From Oscillospiraceae bacterium (GTDB taxonomy: Bacteria; Bacillota; Clostridia; Oscillospirales; Ruminococcaceae): a stretch of DNA of 64,000 nucleotides. Each line of letters starts with the position of its first letter. Position 1 is the stretch's first letter. Positions 25,161-34,479 of this stretch are shown here, piece by piece. Where the stretch lies: contig JAFQBH010000021.1 in NCBI GenBank assembly GCA_017399765.1, positions 1 through 64,000 of the forward strand, in the 5' to 3' direction. The notes below the pieces were generated by a model. The model worked only from the letters and a program-made list of their open reading frames with translations. It was not told the DNA's origin and searched no databases. The translations under genes were made by a program, and so were the position numbers.

Positions 25161-25760
25161 TTTGTTATAATAACTATAAAATTTTTCTTTATTGAGCCGG
25201 AAGGTCAGCCCATCATAATGTTCTCCGCGAACAAGGCGCAGGTCTTTTTTCCGCCGGCATTCTTCAAAACCAAGCTTTTCGGCGCATTTTATCATCCGGA
25301 TATTTCCGCTCCAGGTCTGGGTGAAAATTTCCTCCTCGCCGTTTTCAAAATAATAATTTATGAAAGCGGCAAGGGCTTTTGTTCCAAAGCCTTTTTCGCA
25401 AAACGAAGATTCACAAATTGAAATTCCAACGGCGCGGAAAACTTTATCCCCGGGTTTTATATCCTTCGCCGGAATCCATTCAAAATTTTCGTTCATCATA
25501 TATGAACTCACAGCGCCGATATGTTCGCCGTTCGCGGTTTCGATTTCGAAACCCCAGCGGATCTTATCCTTCGGCTTCGCAAGCTTTTCAAGCTCCTTTT
25601 TCCGGTATTCCTCCGGATTAAATGTCAGAAGATCCGGAAGGGATTCCCATGGTGCATCCCAATTTGCCCAGTCGGTTTCAACGGTGTTCCAGCGAATATC
25701 GTCCTCGATATCCGCTTCGGTCATATCCCGAAGGATTATATCTTTATATTCAATTTTCAT
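25158..25760 (-). CDS. GNAT family N-acetyltransferase
   Basis: A 200-residue acetyltransferase of the RimJ/RimL-like type. The acetyl-CoA loop is FCEKGFGTKALAAFINYYF and the C-terminal motif is WSGNIRMIKCAEKLGFEECRR. Its start overlaps the stop of the P-loop gene by 4 bp (ATGA), so the two are coupled; no known pathway is indicated. Confidence 0.88.
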   Translation of the reverse strand: MKIEYKDIILRDMTEADIEDDIRWNTVETDWANWDAPWESLPDLLTFNPEEYRKKELEKLAKPKDKIRWGFEIETANGEHIGAVSSYMMNENFEWIPAKDIKPGDKVFRAVGISICESSFCEKGFGTKALAAFINYYFENGEEEIFTQTWSGNIRMIKCAEKLGFEECRRKKDLRLVRGEHYDGLTFRLNKEKFYSYYNK

Positions 25761-26263
25761 AAATTTATATCAACCTTATATTCTTTATCAATGACTACGC
25801 AGTTTGTGCCTTCTTCGCAAAGCGAAAGATTTTGCTCGTTTTCCCTGATAAGTTCTTCCATATCCACAGAATCACAAAGCCTTTTTTCAATGGTATCTGC
25901 GCAATTAACAATATTATCAAAATTATTCCGGATATAATTTTCCGTCATTACAAGACAATATGCTTTTATATTTTCAAGATATTTTGCATCAAAATCTTTT
26001 GCCCAGTCAAAAGGAATATAGCAGCCTTCAACCGTAAGATTCTGATTATTTTCGATGGCGGTTTTGATGATTTCACGGACAATAGGCCAAAGATATTCCG
26101 TAAGCTTTTCGTCATCTTCCGGAGTGAGATCTGTTTTTCCGCTTCGGATAAGACCCATTTTTAGATGGTCTATCGAAAGATATGGGTAACTATATTTTTC
26201 GAGGATCTTTTGCGCAAGCAAAGTTTTCCCCGAATGTGAAGCCCCGAAAACAAGGACAACCAT
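25757..26263 (-). CDS. P-loop nucleotide-binding protein (kinase-like)
   Basis: A 168-residue protein starting with a Walker A motif (FGASHSGKTLLAQK). It has DHLKMGLIRS after a short linker, as in small-molecule kinases and zeta-toxin-like P-loop proteins, and a conserved EGCYIPFDW stretch. It lies directly upstream of, and overlaps, a GNAT gene. A phosphotransferase function is likely; the substrate cannot be told. Confidence 0.7.
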   Translation of the reverse strand: MVVLVFGASHSGKTLLAQKILEKYSYPYLSIDHLKMGLIRSGKTDLTPEDDEKLTEYLWPIVREIIKTAIENNQNLTVEGCYIPFDWAKDFDAKYLENIKAYCLVMTENYIRNNFDNIVNCADTIEKRLCDSVDMEELIRENEQNLSLCEEGTNCVVIDKEYKVDINL

Positions 26264-26553
26264 CCGCGGATACCGCCTTTCCTATTGATTTTTTCTTGTT
26301 CTGCTCTTAAACCCAGTTTATCACCTCGGAAAAGGAAAGTAAAGCCAAAATCCGATACAATTCGTAAAATATATCGGATATTATACTTTTTGTTGTAGTA
26401 TTCGGTCGAATTTTGCCATATTATATATTTTAAAATATAATACTTTATAATAAATATTGCATAGTTTTGTCGAAACTTTCATATAATAATTGAAATATTC
26501 ATAATTTTATAATAGAATAAAGACAGTAATATCAGGACAAAGGGGGTTACCGT
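26264..26553. other. AT-rich intergenic region before patatin
   Basis: About 290 bp without a gene. It contains a long AT dyad (TATTATAT..TTT with AAA.ATATAATA, about 26419-26442) and several possible TATAAT boxes, but no pair of promoter hexamers that clearly stands out. Confidence 0.5.
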
Positions 26554-27870
26554 ATGAAAAGGGCTATCGTTCTTGCCGGCGGCGGCGCAAAAGGTTCCTA
26601 TCATTTCGGATTCTGGAAAGCCATACGCGAACTCGGAATTGATTTTCAGATCGTAACTGGTTCTTCCGTAGGCGCTCTTAACGGCGCGATGATGGCAAGC
26701 GGACTTTATGAAAGCGGTCTTGAAATGTGGAGCAACATCAAAACCCCGGATATAATCGAAACTTCACCAAGCCGCCTTTCCGAAGTTATCGATACCGAAG
26801 GAATTGCCGGCGCGCTCAAAAGTTTTCTCGGCGACCTCGGCGAAAGCGCAGTCAACGTGAAAATGGACCCTTTCCCTCTCGGCGAACTTATCGGAAAATA
26901 TCTTGATGAAAAACTTCTTCGGGAAAGCGGAATCGAATTCGGAATAATGTGTTCCGAATATCCGAATATGAAGACCCACCCGGTCACCCTTAAGGATATT
27001 CCCTATGGAATGCTCGCCGATTATCTTCTTGCTTCCTCAACGGTATATCCTTCAATGGAACCGAAGGAAATTGCCGGAAGAAAATATGTTGACGGCGGTT
27101 ACAGCGATAACTTTCCGGTAAACCTTGCACTCGATATGGGCGCGGAAGATATCATTGGCGCAAACCTTTGCGCAAGCGGTATCGAAGCAAAATATGAAAC
27201 AGATTATCCCGTAAGAGTTATCCGCCCCTGGTTCGACCTTGGTCCAACCATGGAATTTGTTCCGGAAATTGCAAAACGCAACATGGCTCTCGGCTATAAC
27301 GACACAATGAGAAGCTTCGGAAAACTTGACGGAACCTGTTATACCCTTGAAAAAGGCGAAGGCGAAAAAATGCAGGCGGAATTTGAAAAATTCTGCGTTG
27401 ATATGCTTATTAAATGCGGTGCGGTTTCCCTTAGCGAAAAAAGCAGCTATCATAGATCCCTTGCGGTAAAAGGACTTTGTGAAAAACGCAAACAGCGCAT
27501 CGGTCTTATGGATAAAAAACTTGCGGTTGTCTGCGCGGAAACCGCGGCGGAAATTTTCTGCGTTGACCCGACCGAAATTTATTCCGGCGAATCCTTTGGA
27601 AAATCAATTCTTGCGGAACTTAAACCTTTTGAGGAAAAGGAAGAAAACCCGATGGCGGTCCTTTTCAAAAGCGCAAAACCGCTTAACTATAAGCTTGGGC
27701 AAATCGGTAATTTCGACAGCCGCGACGTTGTCGCTTATCTCACAAATCTCTGGCTTGAACTTCCGGATTCCGAAAGCCCCAACAGAGATCTCCGAACTCT
27801 TTGCCGCTTTATTCCGAAGGAATTTTTTGCTTCGCTTTATATCAGCTTCCTTAAAACAAAAGGAGAATAA
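26554..27870 (+). CDS. Patatin-like phospholipase family protein
   Basis: A 438-residue lipid acyl hydrolase. The oxyanion loop GGGAKG (residues 9-14), nucleophile motif GSSVG with S38, and the catalytic Asp in DGGYSDN (about 181) are all present, so it should be active. The C-terminal about 150 residues are not part of the patatin domain and are not recognised. No signal peptide. AAAGGGGG precedes the ATG. The TAXI binding-protein gene starts 4 bp after its stop. Confidence 0.92.
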   Translation: MKRAIVLAGGGAKGSYHFGFWKAIRELGIDFQIVTGSSVGALNGAMMASGLYESGLEMWSNIKTPDIIETSPSRLSEVIDTEGIAGALKSFLGDLGESAVNVKMDPFPLGELIGKYLDEKLLRESGIEFGIMCSEYPNMKTHPVTLKDIPYGMLADYLLASSTVYPSMEPKEIAGRKYVDGGYSDNFPVNLALDMGAEDIIGANLCASGIEAKYETDYPVRVIRPWFDLGPTMEFVPEIAKRNMALGYNDTMRSFGKLDGTCYTLEKGEGEKMQAEFEKFCVDMLIKCGAVSLSEKSSYHRSLAVKGLCEKRKQRIGLMDKKLAVVCAETAAEIFCVDPTEIYSGESFGKSILAELKPFEEKEENPMAVLFKSAKPLNYKLGQIGNFDSRDVVAYLTNLWLELPDSESPNRDLRTLCRFIPKEFFASLYISFLKTKGE

Positions 27871-27874
27871 AAAA

Positions 27875-28900
27875 ATGAAAAAAACAAAAATGCTCGCGGT
27901 GCTCATGGCGGTTATGCTCGTTTTGTGCTCGTGCTCAAAAGCACCCGAAGCCGCCACCGGCGGAAAATATATGCTTGCAACTGGAAAAGCCGGCGGAACT
28001 TATTATTCCCTCGGAACCTGCCTTGCTTCGGTCTGGGATAAATATTCCCAGAGCACGACCAACATAACCACAACTTCCGGTTCCGTTCAGAATATCGAAA
28101 TGCTTCTTAAGGAAAACGCGGACTTTGCTTTTGTTCAAAACGATATCCTCCACTATGCCCTTGAGGGCAAGGAAATGTATGAAGAAAACGCCCAGCGCGG
28201 AATTTCCGTTGTTGCAAATCTTTATTCCGAACACGCCCAGTTTGTTGTAAACGCTTCCAGCGACATAAAAACAATTCCGGAACTTGCGGGAAAAACCGTT
28301 GCGGTCGGAAAATACGGAACCGCAACCGAAGCCGCCGCAAGACAGATTCTTGAAGCTTACGGCATTACTTACGATATGATAACCGTTAAATATCAGACTT
28401 TTTCCGAAGCCATGGATGGGCTCAATTCCGGAAGTATCCAGGCGGCCTTTGCGGTTTCTTCCCTTCCGAGCGCAAACATCCTTGAATATGCCCAGACCCA
28501 TGAAATACGTTTTCTTCCGATTTCCCTTACACAGTCAACGGCTTTCAAACGTAATTGCCCGTTCTTCCGCGACGGAATGATTGCAAGCGAAGTTTACGGA
28601 ACGGAAAATTCCGTTTCCACCGTCTGCATCGACGTTATGCTCATTTGCCGGAACAATATGCCTTCGGCGGACGTTCTTGCAATTACAAGCGCGCTTTTCA
28701 ACAACACCGACGAAATTACCGCCGGCCACGCAAAAGGCCAGGATATCAACGCCGTAACTGCGGCGGAAACTCTGGTCGGTTCAATACATTCCGGTGCAAG
28801 ACAATATTTTGATAACCCCGGAGAAGAAAATAAAAAGGAAGATAAAAAAGAGGAGGAAGAAGCTTCTTCCCAAAGCGAAAGTTCTTCCGAAGCCGAATAA
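27875..28900 (+). CDS. TAXI family TRAP solute-binding lipoprotein
   Basis: A 341-residue extracellular binding protein. The signal sequence ends in a lipobox-like LCSC near residue 20. The mature part has the TAXI features ATGKAGGTYYSLGTCLASVWDKY, TTSGSVQNIEMLLKENADFAFVQND and VGKYGTATEAAARQILEAYG. The C-terminus is an acidic Glu/Lys/Ser tail. The ATG at 27875 follows AAAGGAG; a longer in-frame extension lies within the patatin gene. The fused TRAP membrane subunit normally encoded alongside is not present here. Confidence 0.92.
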   Translation: MKKTKMLAVLMAVMLVLCSCSKAPEAATGGKYMLATGKAGGTYYSLGTCLASVWDKYSQSTTNITTTSGSVQNIEMLLKENADFAFVQNDILHYALEGKEMYEENAQRGISVVANLYSEHAQFVVNASSDIKTIPELAGKTVAVGKYGTATEAAARQILEAYGITYDMITVKYQTFSEAMDGLNSGSIQAAFAVSSLPSANILEYAQTHEIRFLPISLTQSTAFKRNCPFFRDGMIASEVYGTENSVSTVCIDVMLICRNNMPSADVLAITSALFNNTDEITAGHAKGQDINAVTAAETLVGSIHSGARQYFDNPGEENKKEDKKEEEEASSQSESSSEAE

Positions 28901-28947
28901 ACAGTAAAAAAACGCCCCGCTCCCGCGGGGTATTTTTTTACTGTTTT
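28901..28947 (+). terminator. Terminator after the TAXI gene
   Basis: CCCCGC/GCGGGG inner stem (28915-28930) inside an outer ACAGTAAAAAA/TTTTTTACTGT pairing. Confidence 0.85.
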
Positions 28948-29013
28948 TATTGCAATTCTCCTTAAAAAAATGTATTATATTAAGGTTATCTTAATTATTA
29001 AAAGAGGAAAAAC

Positions 29014-30126
29014 ATGTCAAAAGCAATTCGTTTTTTTAAGAAAAATACCGTTTTCTGCGTTGCGGCGCTGGCGGCTTTTATAACCGCGTTTTTTGTTCCG
29101 CCGGATGCGGAATATCTTTCCTATTTCGACTTCCGGACTCTCGCCTGCCTTTTCCTTACTCTTGCGGTGGTTTCCGCCCTTGGTAACGTAAAATTCTTCA
29201 CCATTCTTGCAAGAAAACTCGTTCTACTTTCCGGAAATCTGCGCAGGCTTTTTCTTCTCCTTGTTGTAATAACCTTCGTCGGTTCAATGATAATCGCGAA
29301 CGATATGGCTCTTATCACCTTTCTTCCTCTGGGATATTTTGCCCTTTCCGTAACGAAGAACGATAAGTTCATGGCATATCTTTTTATTCTTCAGAACATT
29401 TCCGCAAACCTCGGCGGAATGCTGACCCCTTTCGGAAACCCGCAGAACCTTTATCTTTATTCCTTTTTTGAAATTCCGACCGCGGAATTCACCGCAATAA
29501 TGCTTCCGCCTTTTCTTCTTGCAATAGCAATGCTTGCGGTTTTCTGCTTTTTTGTAAAACCGGAAAAACTTTCCTTCCATGAGGATTTTCCGGAAAAATT
29601 CCACGTTAAAAAGACCGTTCTCTATATGGTGCTTTTTGCTTTTTCCCTTCTCATTGTTTTCAGAATTATCCCCTTCTGGCTCGGTCTTGCGGTTATTCCG
29701 GCGGTTCTTTTCTTTGTTGATAAGGACGCTCTTTATGAAGTTGACTATCCCCTTCTCGGGACTTTCTTTTTCTTCTTCATCTTTTCCGGAAACCTTGCGA
29801 GGATCGACGCAGTGAATGAATTTTTCTCCGTTCTCCTTGCAAAAGACGCGCTTATTGTTTCAACCCTTTCCTGCCAGTTCATAAGCAACGTTCCCTCGGC
29901 GATACTTCTTTCCCGTTTCACTTCCGATTATCATTCCCTTCTTCTCGGAGTTAACATCGGCGGAACCGGAACCCTTATCGCTTCTCTTGCGAGCCTTATA
30001 ACTTTCAGCGAATTCAGAATTCTTTATCCGGAACAGACGAAAAAATATCTCGCTTTGTTCACAGCTATAAACCTTATCTTCCTTGTTGTTATGACCGCCG
30101 CGGCAAAACTTTTTTTCCTCGGCTGA
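29014..30126 (+). CDS. SLC13/ArsB-like anion permease
   Basis: A 370-residue membrane protein with about ten hydrophobic segments. Two re-entrant-type motifs identify the ion-transporter superfamily containing SLC13, ArsB and NhaD: TPFGNPQNLYLYS in the first half and NIGGTGTLIASLAS in the second. Likely substrate is a di- or tricarboxylate or another anion with Na+ or H+. AAAGAGG precedes the ATG. It is not obviously tied to its neighbours. Confidence 0.82.
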   Translation: MSKAIRFFKKNTVFCVAALAAFITAFFVPPDAEYLSYFDFRTLACLFLTLAVVSALGNVKFFTILARKLVLLSGNLRRLFLLLVVITFVGSMIIANDMALITFLPLGYFALSVTKNDKFMAYLFILQNISANLGGMLTPFGNPQNLYLYSFFEIPTAEFTAIMLPPFLLAIAMLAVFCFFVKPEKLSFHEDFPEKFHVKKTVLYMVLFAFSLLIVFRIIPFWLGLAVIPAVLFFVDKDALYEVDYPLLGTFFFFFIFSGNLARIDAVNEFFSVLLAKDALIVSTLSCQFISNVPSAILLSRFTSDYHSLLLGVNIGGTGTLIASLASLITFSEFRILYPEQTKKYLALFTAINLIFLVVMTAAAKLFFLG

Positions 30127-30183
30127 TAGAAATTTTAAAAAATATGGTATATAATATATTTCAGAAAGCGAGGTGAACAGCCG

Positions 30184-30768
30184 ATGGACGATTTGAAAGT
30201 TATAACCGCAAGCAATATCATAAATCTTCGCACAGCGAAGGGAATGACCCAGGCGGAACTCGGCGAACTTTTAAGCTATTCCGACAAAAGCGTTTCAAAA
30301 TGGGAACGAGCCGAGGCTGTTCCCGATGCTTATGTCCTTAAAAAAATAAGCGAAATTTTCGGCGTTACCGTCGATTATATCCTCAATTCCCATGACAGTT
30401 GGGAAAAACCCGAAAGTTTTAAAAAAGCCGAACGCAGCTTCCACAGCAAGGTTATAACCGCCCTTGTTCTTTTCGGAATCTGGACTTTTGCTTTCCTTAT
30501 TTATGTTATCGGCTGGCTTCTTGAATCGAACTGGTGGCTGCTTTTTATCTATGCGCTTCCTGTTTCGCTGATAACGCTTCTTGTGCTCAATTCCGTTTGG
30601 GAAAGCGGAAAAAACAACCGCCATATAATCCATGCACTTGTTGCAAGCGTCTTTCTTACGATATATCTTACCTTCATAAGCTATAACCCCTGGCAGATAC
30701 TTCTTCTTTTAATTCCGGCGGAGCTTATTGTTTTTCTTTCTTTCCGCATCAAAAAATCGCATAAATAA
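30184..30768 (+). CDS. HTH (XRE) regulator with membrane domain
   Basis: A 194-residue protein. Residues about 8-65 form an XRE helix-turn-helix (NIINLRTAKGMTQAELGELLSYSDKSVSKWERAEAVP). Residues about 93-190 contain four hydrophobic helices. Such membrane-bound XRE regulators are common in Clostridia and are thought to respond to envelope conditions. AAAGCGAGGTGA precedes the ATG. A hairpin terminator follows. Confidence 0.88.
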   Translation: MDDLKVITASNIINLRTAKGMTQAELGELLSYSDKSVSKWERAEAVPDAYVLKKISEIFGVTVDYILNSHDSWEKPESFKKAERSFHSKVITALVLFGIWTFAFLIYVIGWLLESNWWLLFIYALPVSLITLLVLNSVWESGKNNRHIIHALVASVFLTIYLTFISYNPWQILLLLIPAELIVFLSFRIKKSHK

Positions 30769-30783
30769 GCCATTCCACTCTGA

Positions 30784-30812
30784 GTAGAGTCCGTTTTTCC
30801 GGACTCTACTTT
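30784..30812 (+). terminator. Terminator after the XRE gene
   Basis: GTAGAGTCCG (30784-30793) pairs perfectly with CGGACTCTAC (30800-30809), followed by a T-run. Confidence 0.88.
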
Positions 30813-30905
30813 TTGTTTTTGAAGAGTATAGTCAAATCTGTTGATTCTCCTTCCCTTTTCGGATAAGATAACGTCATTGAAAAAAATCCGAAAAGGAGAA
30901 ACAAA

Positions 30906-31793
30906 ATGTCCGAATACATTTTAAGCTGCTGTTCAACCGCAGATCTTTCAAAAGAACATTTTGAAAGCAGGAATATTGAATATATCTGCTTTCATTATAA
31001 GCTGAACGGCGTTGATTATCCCGACGACCTTGGTCAGTCCATTCCTTTTGAAGAATTTTATAAAAGAATGGATTCCGGCGAAGATACCCAGACTTCCCAG
31101 ATAAACGTAACGGAATATCTTGAATATTTCACCAAATTTCTTTCCGAAGGAAAAGATGTTCTTCATCTCACCCTTTCAAGCGGAATTTCCGGTTCATACA
31201 ACTCCGCAATAAATGCCGCAAAAATTGCGAAGGAACGTTTTCCGGAAAGAAAAATCTACGTTATAGATTCCCTTGCCGCTTCCTCCGGTTACGGACTTTT
31301 GATGGATAAACTCGCGGATCTTCGTGACGGCGGAATGGATATCGACGAACTTGAAAACTGGGCGGAAGAAAATAAGCTTAATCTTCACCATTGGTTCTTC
31401 TCCTCCGACCTTAAGTTTTTCATCAAGGGCGGAAGAGTTTCCAAAACTTCCGGAACGATAGGAACTATCCTCGGAATCTGCCCGCTCCTTAACGTTGATA
31501 AGGAAGGACACCTTATCGCAAGGGCAAAGATCCGTTCCAAGAAAAAAGTTATTCAGGAAATTGTGAAGCGAATGGAAGAAAACGCTGAAGGCGGCCTTTC
31601 CTATTCCGGAAAATGCTATATCTGCCAGTCCGCCTGCCTTGATGACGCAAAGGAAGTTGCAAAACTTGTCGAAGAACGCTTTAAAAATCTTAACGGAAAT
31701 GTTATGATAAATTATATTGGAACCACCATTGGAAGCCACACCGGTCCCGGAACTGTTGCGCTTTTCTTCTGGGGTAAAAAAAGGGAGGATTAA
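30906..31793 (+). CDS. DegV family fatty-acid-binding protein
   Basis: A 295-residue DegV/FakB-fold protein. Motifs: TADLSKEHFESRNIEYI near the start, TSQINVTEY, LTLSSGISGSYNSA, IDSLAASSGYGLL, and the C-terminal GSHTGPGTVALFFWG. DegV proteins bind fatty acids and, with the kinase FakA, feed acyl phosphates to lipid synthesis; no fakA is seen here. It is followed 4 bp later by a paralogue. Confidence 0.93.
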   Translation: MSEYILSCCSTADLSKEHFESRNIEYICFHYKLNGVDYPDDLGQSIPFEEFYKRMDSGEDTQTSQINVTEYLEYFTKFLSEGKDVLHLTLSSGISGSYNSAINAAKIAKERFPERKIYVIDSLAASSGYGLLMDKLADLRDGGMDIDELENWAEENKLNLHHWFFSSDLKFFIKGGRVSKTSGTIGTILGICPLLNVDKEGHLIARAKIRSKKKVIQEIVKRMEENAEGGLSYSGKCYICQSACLDDAKEVAKLVEERFKNLNGNVMINYIGTTIGSHTGPGTVALFFWGKKRED

Positions 31794-31797
31794 CACC

Positions 31798-32661
31798 ATG
31801 ATAAAACTTTTTGCGGATACCGCTTCCAACCTTCCGGTTGCGTTAAACAAAAAATATGACGTAAATATAATCGAACTTTCCTATACCGTTGACGGTGTTC
31901 CTGCGGAATATGACCTTGAGCATGATTTTGACGGTAAGGCTTTTTATGACGCCATGAGAAACGGCGCAGAAATGAAAACATCAATGGCAAACTCCGAACT
32001 TTTCCGCGAACGTTTTGAAGAAGCCGTTAAAAACGGCGATGAAATCGTATATATCGGTCTTTCCGGCGGAGTAAGCGGAACAGTCCGCGCGGCGGAAATG
32101 GCTACGGAAGAAATCCGGGAAGAATATCCCGAAGCAAAAATCGCGGTTATAAACTCTCTCGGCGCAGGTCTCGGAATCGGAATGCAGGTTGTCGCCATGG
32201 GTGAACTTATTGCGGACGGAAAAACTTTCGATGAAGTTGTTTCCATAACCGAAGAGCGCAAGAACCACATGTGCCAGTTCTTCACCGTTGATGACCTTAC
32301 CTATCTTAAAAAAGGCGGAAGAATTTCCGGCGCAACCGCCGCAATCGGAACACTTCTTAACATTAAACCCCTCCTTCGCGGTGACGAGGAAGGTCACATC
32401 GTTTCCTGGGGAAAATGCCGCGGAATCAACAAATGCATTCTCGAAATCGTAAAAAAATACGATGAACTTGTTCTCGACAAATCCGCGGACGTTATGATGA
32501 TCCACGGCGACAACATGGACGCCATTGATTTTATGACCGAAAAACTCCGGGAACATGGTTTTACCGGCAACACCACCGTAATGCCTTTTGAACCGGTTTG
32601 CGGCTGCCATGTCGGTCCCGGCTCCGTTGCGCTTTTCTTCTGGGGAGAGAGAAAATTATGA
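31798..32661 (+). CDS. DegV family fatty-acid-binding protein (paralogue)
   Basis: A 287-residue second DegV protein: LFADTASNLPVALNKKYDV, the MKTSMANSELF segment, YIGLSGGVSGTVRAA, VINSLGAGLGIGMQ and CGCHVGPGSVALFFWG. The ATG at 31798 follows GGGAGG. It is homologous to the upstream gene along its length; two DegV proteins with different acyl-chain preferences are common. Its stop overlaps the start of the hemolysin III gene (ATGA). Confidence 0.93.
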   Translation: MIKLFADTASNLPVALNKKYDVNIIELSYTVDGVPAEYDLEHDFDGKAFYDAMRNGAEMKTSMANSELFRERFEEAVKNGDEIVYIGLSGGVSGTVRAAEMATEEIREEYPEAKIAVINSLGAGLGIGMQVVAMGELIADGKTFDEVVSITEERKNHMCQFFTVDDLTYLKKGGRISGATAAIGTLLNIKPLLRGDEEGHIVSWGKCRGINKCILEIVKKYDELVLDKSADVMMIHGDNMDAIDFMTEKLREHGFTGNTTVMPFEPVCGCHVGPGSVALFFWGERKL

Positions 32662-33329
32662 AAAGAACCCCTCTTTCCGAAAGGGTTCTTCCGAATTATA
32701 CCCGGGGCGAAGAAATCGCAAACATGACCACCCATATAATCGGCGGCGGTCTTGGGGTTATTCTCCTTTTTCTCACTGTGATAATTTCCGCCTTTGAACA
32801 GGATATCTGGGGCGTTGTGGGTTCTTTCATCTACGGAATCTCGATGATCGCGCTTTATACCGTTTCAAGCGTCTATCACGGGCTTAAACCCGGCCTTGCA
32901 AAAAAAGTTATGCAGGTAATCGACCATTGCACGATTTATCTTCTCATAGCCGGAACCTATACCCCGATTCTTCTTGTTGCAATGCGCCCGGAATATCCGG
33001 TTCTTGCCTGGGTCGTTTTCGGCGCGGAATGGGCTCTTGCGGCTTTTGCCGCAACTTTTACCGCAATTGACCACAACAAATATAAAAAGCTTTCGATGGT
33101 TTTTTATATCCTTATGGGCTGGTTCATTGTTCTTTGCTTCAAGCAGACCGTCGAGGTCCTCACCGTTTCCGGAATGCTCTGGATTTTGTCCGGCGGAATT
33201 TCCTATACCATAGGAGCAGTCCTTTACGGAATCGGAAAAAAGAAACCGATTTTTCATACGGTTTTTCACGTTTTCGTCGTAATCGGGACCCTTTTGCAGG
33301 CCATTGGAATTTTGTTTTATGTATTATAA
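32658..33329 (+). CDS. Hemolysin III family (PAQR) membrane protein
   Basis: A 223-residue protein with seven hydrophobic segments. Family motifs are EEIANMTTHIIGGGLG, SSVYHGLKP (conserved S..YH), DHCTIYLLIAGTYTP and FHTVFHVFV, which supply the usual His/Asp metal-site residues of PAQR/hemolysin III proteins. The ATG at 32658 overlaps the DegV stop. Despite the name, membrane-lipid or hydrolase roles are now favoured for the family. Confidence 0.92.
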   Translation: MKRTPLSERVLPNYTRGEEIANMTTHIIGGGLGVILLFLTVIISAFEQDIWGVVGSFIYGISMIALYTVSSVYHGLKPGLAKKVMQVIDHCTIYLLIAGTYTPILLVAMRPEYPVLAWVVFGAEWALAAFAATFTAIDHNKYKKLSMVFYILMGWFIVLCFKQTVEVLTVSGMLWILSGGISYTIGAVLYGIGKKKPIFHTVFHVFVVIGTLLQAIGILFYVL

Positions 33330-33332
33330 AAA

Positions 33333-33357
33333 AAGACAGCCTTGCGGCTGTCTTTTT
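33333..33357 (+). terminator. Bidirectional terminator after hemolysin III
   Basis: AAGACAGCC and GGCTGTCTT pair across TTGC, flanked by A- and T-runs. Confidence 0.88.
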
Positions 33358-33365
33358 TCTTTGCT

Positions 33366-33797
33366 TTATTTATATTTTTTCGTATCGTATCTGTCGAACA
33401 TCGAAAAGATAATCGATTTACGGCGTTTTTCCGGTCTTCCTTCTTCGATTCGCTTGACTTCCTTAAGGAAGAGCCAATGTCCGAAAAGGCTTCCCAAAGC
33501 GCCGAAAAGCGCATAGGCTATTGCGAGCCCCCAGTTCGGTTCAAAGAAAAGGAACATAAACGGAAGAAAAACCGCGCCGGAAAGGATTCCGTAAAGCGGC
33601 ATGAATCCGTTTTTCATGGAAACAACTCCGCCGCAAATTGCGCAAAGCATCGGGAATGCGCCCCACTCCAAAATTACAATACGGAAAAGTTCCGCGGTAA
33701 CCTCGTCAAAAAGGAACGAGATAAGAATTCCGAAAACGAAAAATCCGAGAAGAATTGCCGCCGCTTCCGCGGTGGCTTTTAATTTAAGCTTTTCCAT
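33366..33797 (-). CDS. Hypothetical membrane protein
   Basis: A 143-residue protein with about four hydrophobic segments and a basic C-terminus (RRKSIIFSMFDRYDTKKYK). No family recognised. Its ATG directly abuts the TAA of the cyclophilin gene, with no separate Shine-Dalgarno sequence visible, so translation is probably by reinitiation. Confidence 0.75.
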   Translation of the reverse strand: MEKLKLKATAEAAAILLGFFVFGILISFLFDEVTAELFRIVILEWGAFPMLCAICGGVVSMKNGFMPLYGILSGAVFLPFMFLFFEPNWGLAIAYALFGALGSLFGHWLFLKEVKRIEEGRPEKRRKSIIFSMFDRYDTKKYK

Positions 33798-34274
33798 TTA
33801 TTTTACAATGGACATCTTTTTGATGACAACTTTTTTGCAGGGCATATCGTTGGGATAGGTTGCAACGGAAGCTACTGCATCAAGGACTTCAAGACCTTCG
33901 GTTACATGGCCGAAAGCGGCATAGTTTCCGTCAAGGAATTCGCTGTCCTCATGAACGATGAAGAACTGGCAGGAAGCGGAGTTGGGGTCGGAAGTTCTTG
34001 CCATGGAAATTACGCCTTTTTTGTGGGAAATGGTGTTCTGGGTCCAGCCGTTTGAAGCAAATTCGCCGTAAATTTCGGGTTTGCAGCCGCCGGTTCCGTT
34101 GCCGGCAGGGTCACCGCCCTGGATCATAAAGCCTTTGATAATGCGGTGGAAAGTAAGACCGTCGAAAAAGCCTTTTTCAACAAGTGCTTCAAAGTTTGCA
34201 ACGGTTTTGGGTGCGGCAACGGGATCGAGTTCGATCATCATGGAGCCGTAACCTTTGATATCAAGTTTGATCAT
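33798..34274 (-). CDS. ppiB: Cyclophilin-type peptidyl-prolyl isomerase
   Basis: A 158-residue cytosolic cyclophilin catalysing cis-trans isomerisation of proline bonds. Active-site segments are present: TFHRIIKGFMIQGGDP (catalytic Arg), SARTSDPNSASCQFFI-type core (MARTSDPNSASCQFFIV) and FLDGNYAAFGHV. No signal peptide. AGGAGG precedes the ATG. Followed without a gap by a small membrane-protein gene. Confidence 0.95.
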   Translation of the reverse strand: MIKLDIKGYGSMMIELDPVAAPKTVANFEALVEKGFFDGLTFHRIIKGFMIQGGDPAGNGTGGCKPEIYGEFASNGWTQNTISHKKGVISMARTSDPNSASCQFFIVHEDSEFLDGNYAAFGHVTEGLEVLDAVASVATYPNDMPCKKVVIKKMSIVK

Positions 34275-34347
34275 ATTAAATATCCTCCTGAGTTTTAAAC
34301 GATAGTAATATAATACTATTTTTAAGGGGGAAAGTAAAGAGAAAAAT

Positions 34348-34394
34348 GCCTCCCTTGTTAAAGGGAAGGGGGCTGCAAAGCAGACGGGAGGGTG
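34348..34394. repeat. Short structured intergenic repeat
   Basis: GCCTCCCTTGTTAAAGGGAA followed by GGGGGCTG, a CTGC-AAA-GCAG hairpin and ACGGGAGG, so the outer CCTCCC/GGGAGG can pair. A shorter relative lies at 346-371 (minus strand GCCTCCCTTGCCTAAAGGTA then AGGCTG). Looks like a dispersed intergenic element of Clostridia; function unknown. Confidence 0.5.
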
Positions 34395-34479
34395 AAAAAT
34401 TTCTTTTTGGGTTGATATTTGACATTACAAGTAGTAAGATTAGATTATATTTATCGGATAAAATAAAGGGGCGTGCATC

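Noticed and set aside
27479-27874. Extended start for the TAXI binding protein overlapping patatin
   Set aside because: It would overlap the patatin gene out of frame; the ATG at 27875 has AAAGGAG and begins a proper lipoprotein signal peptide.
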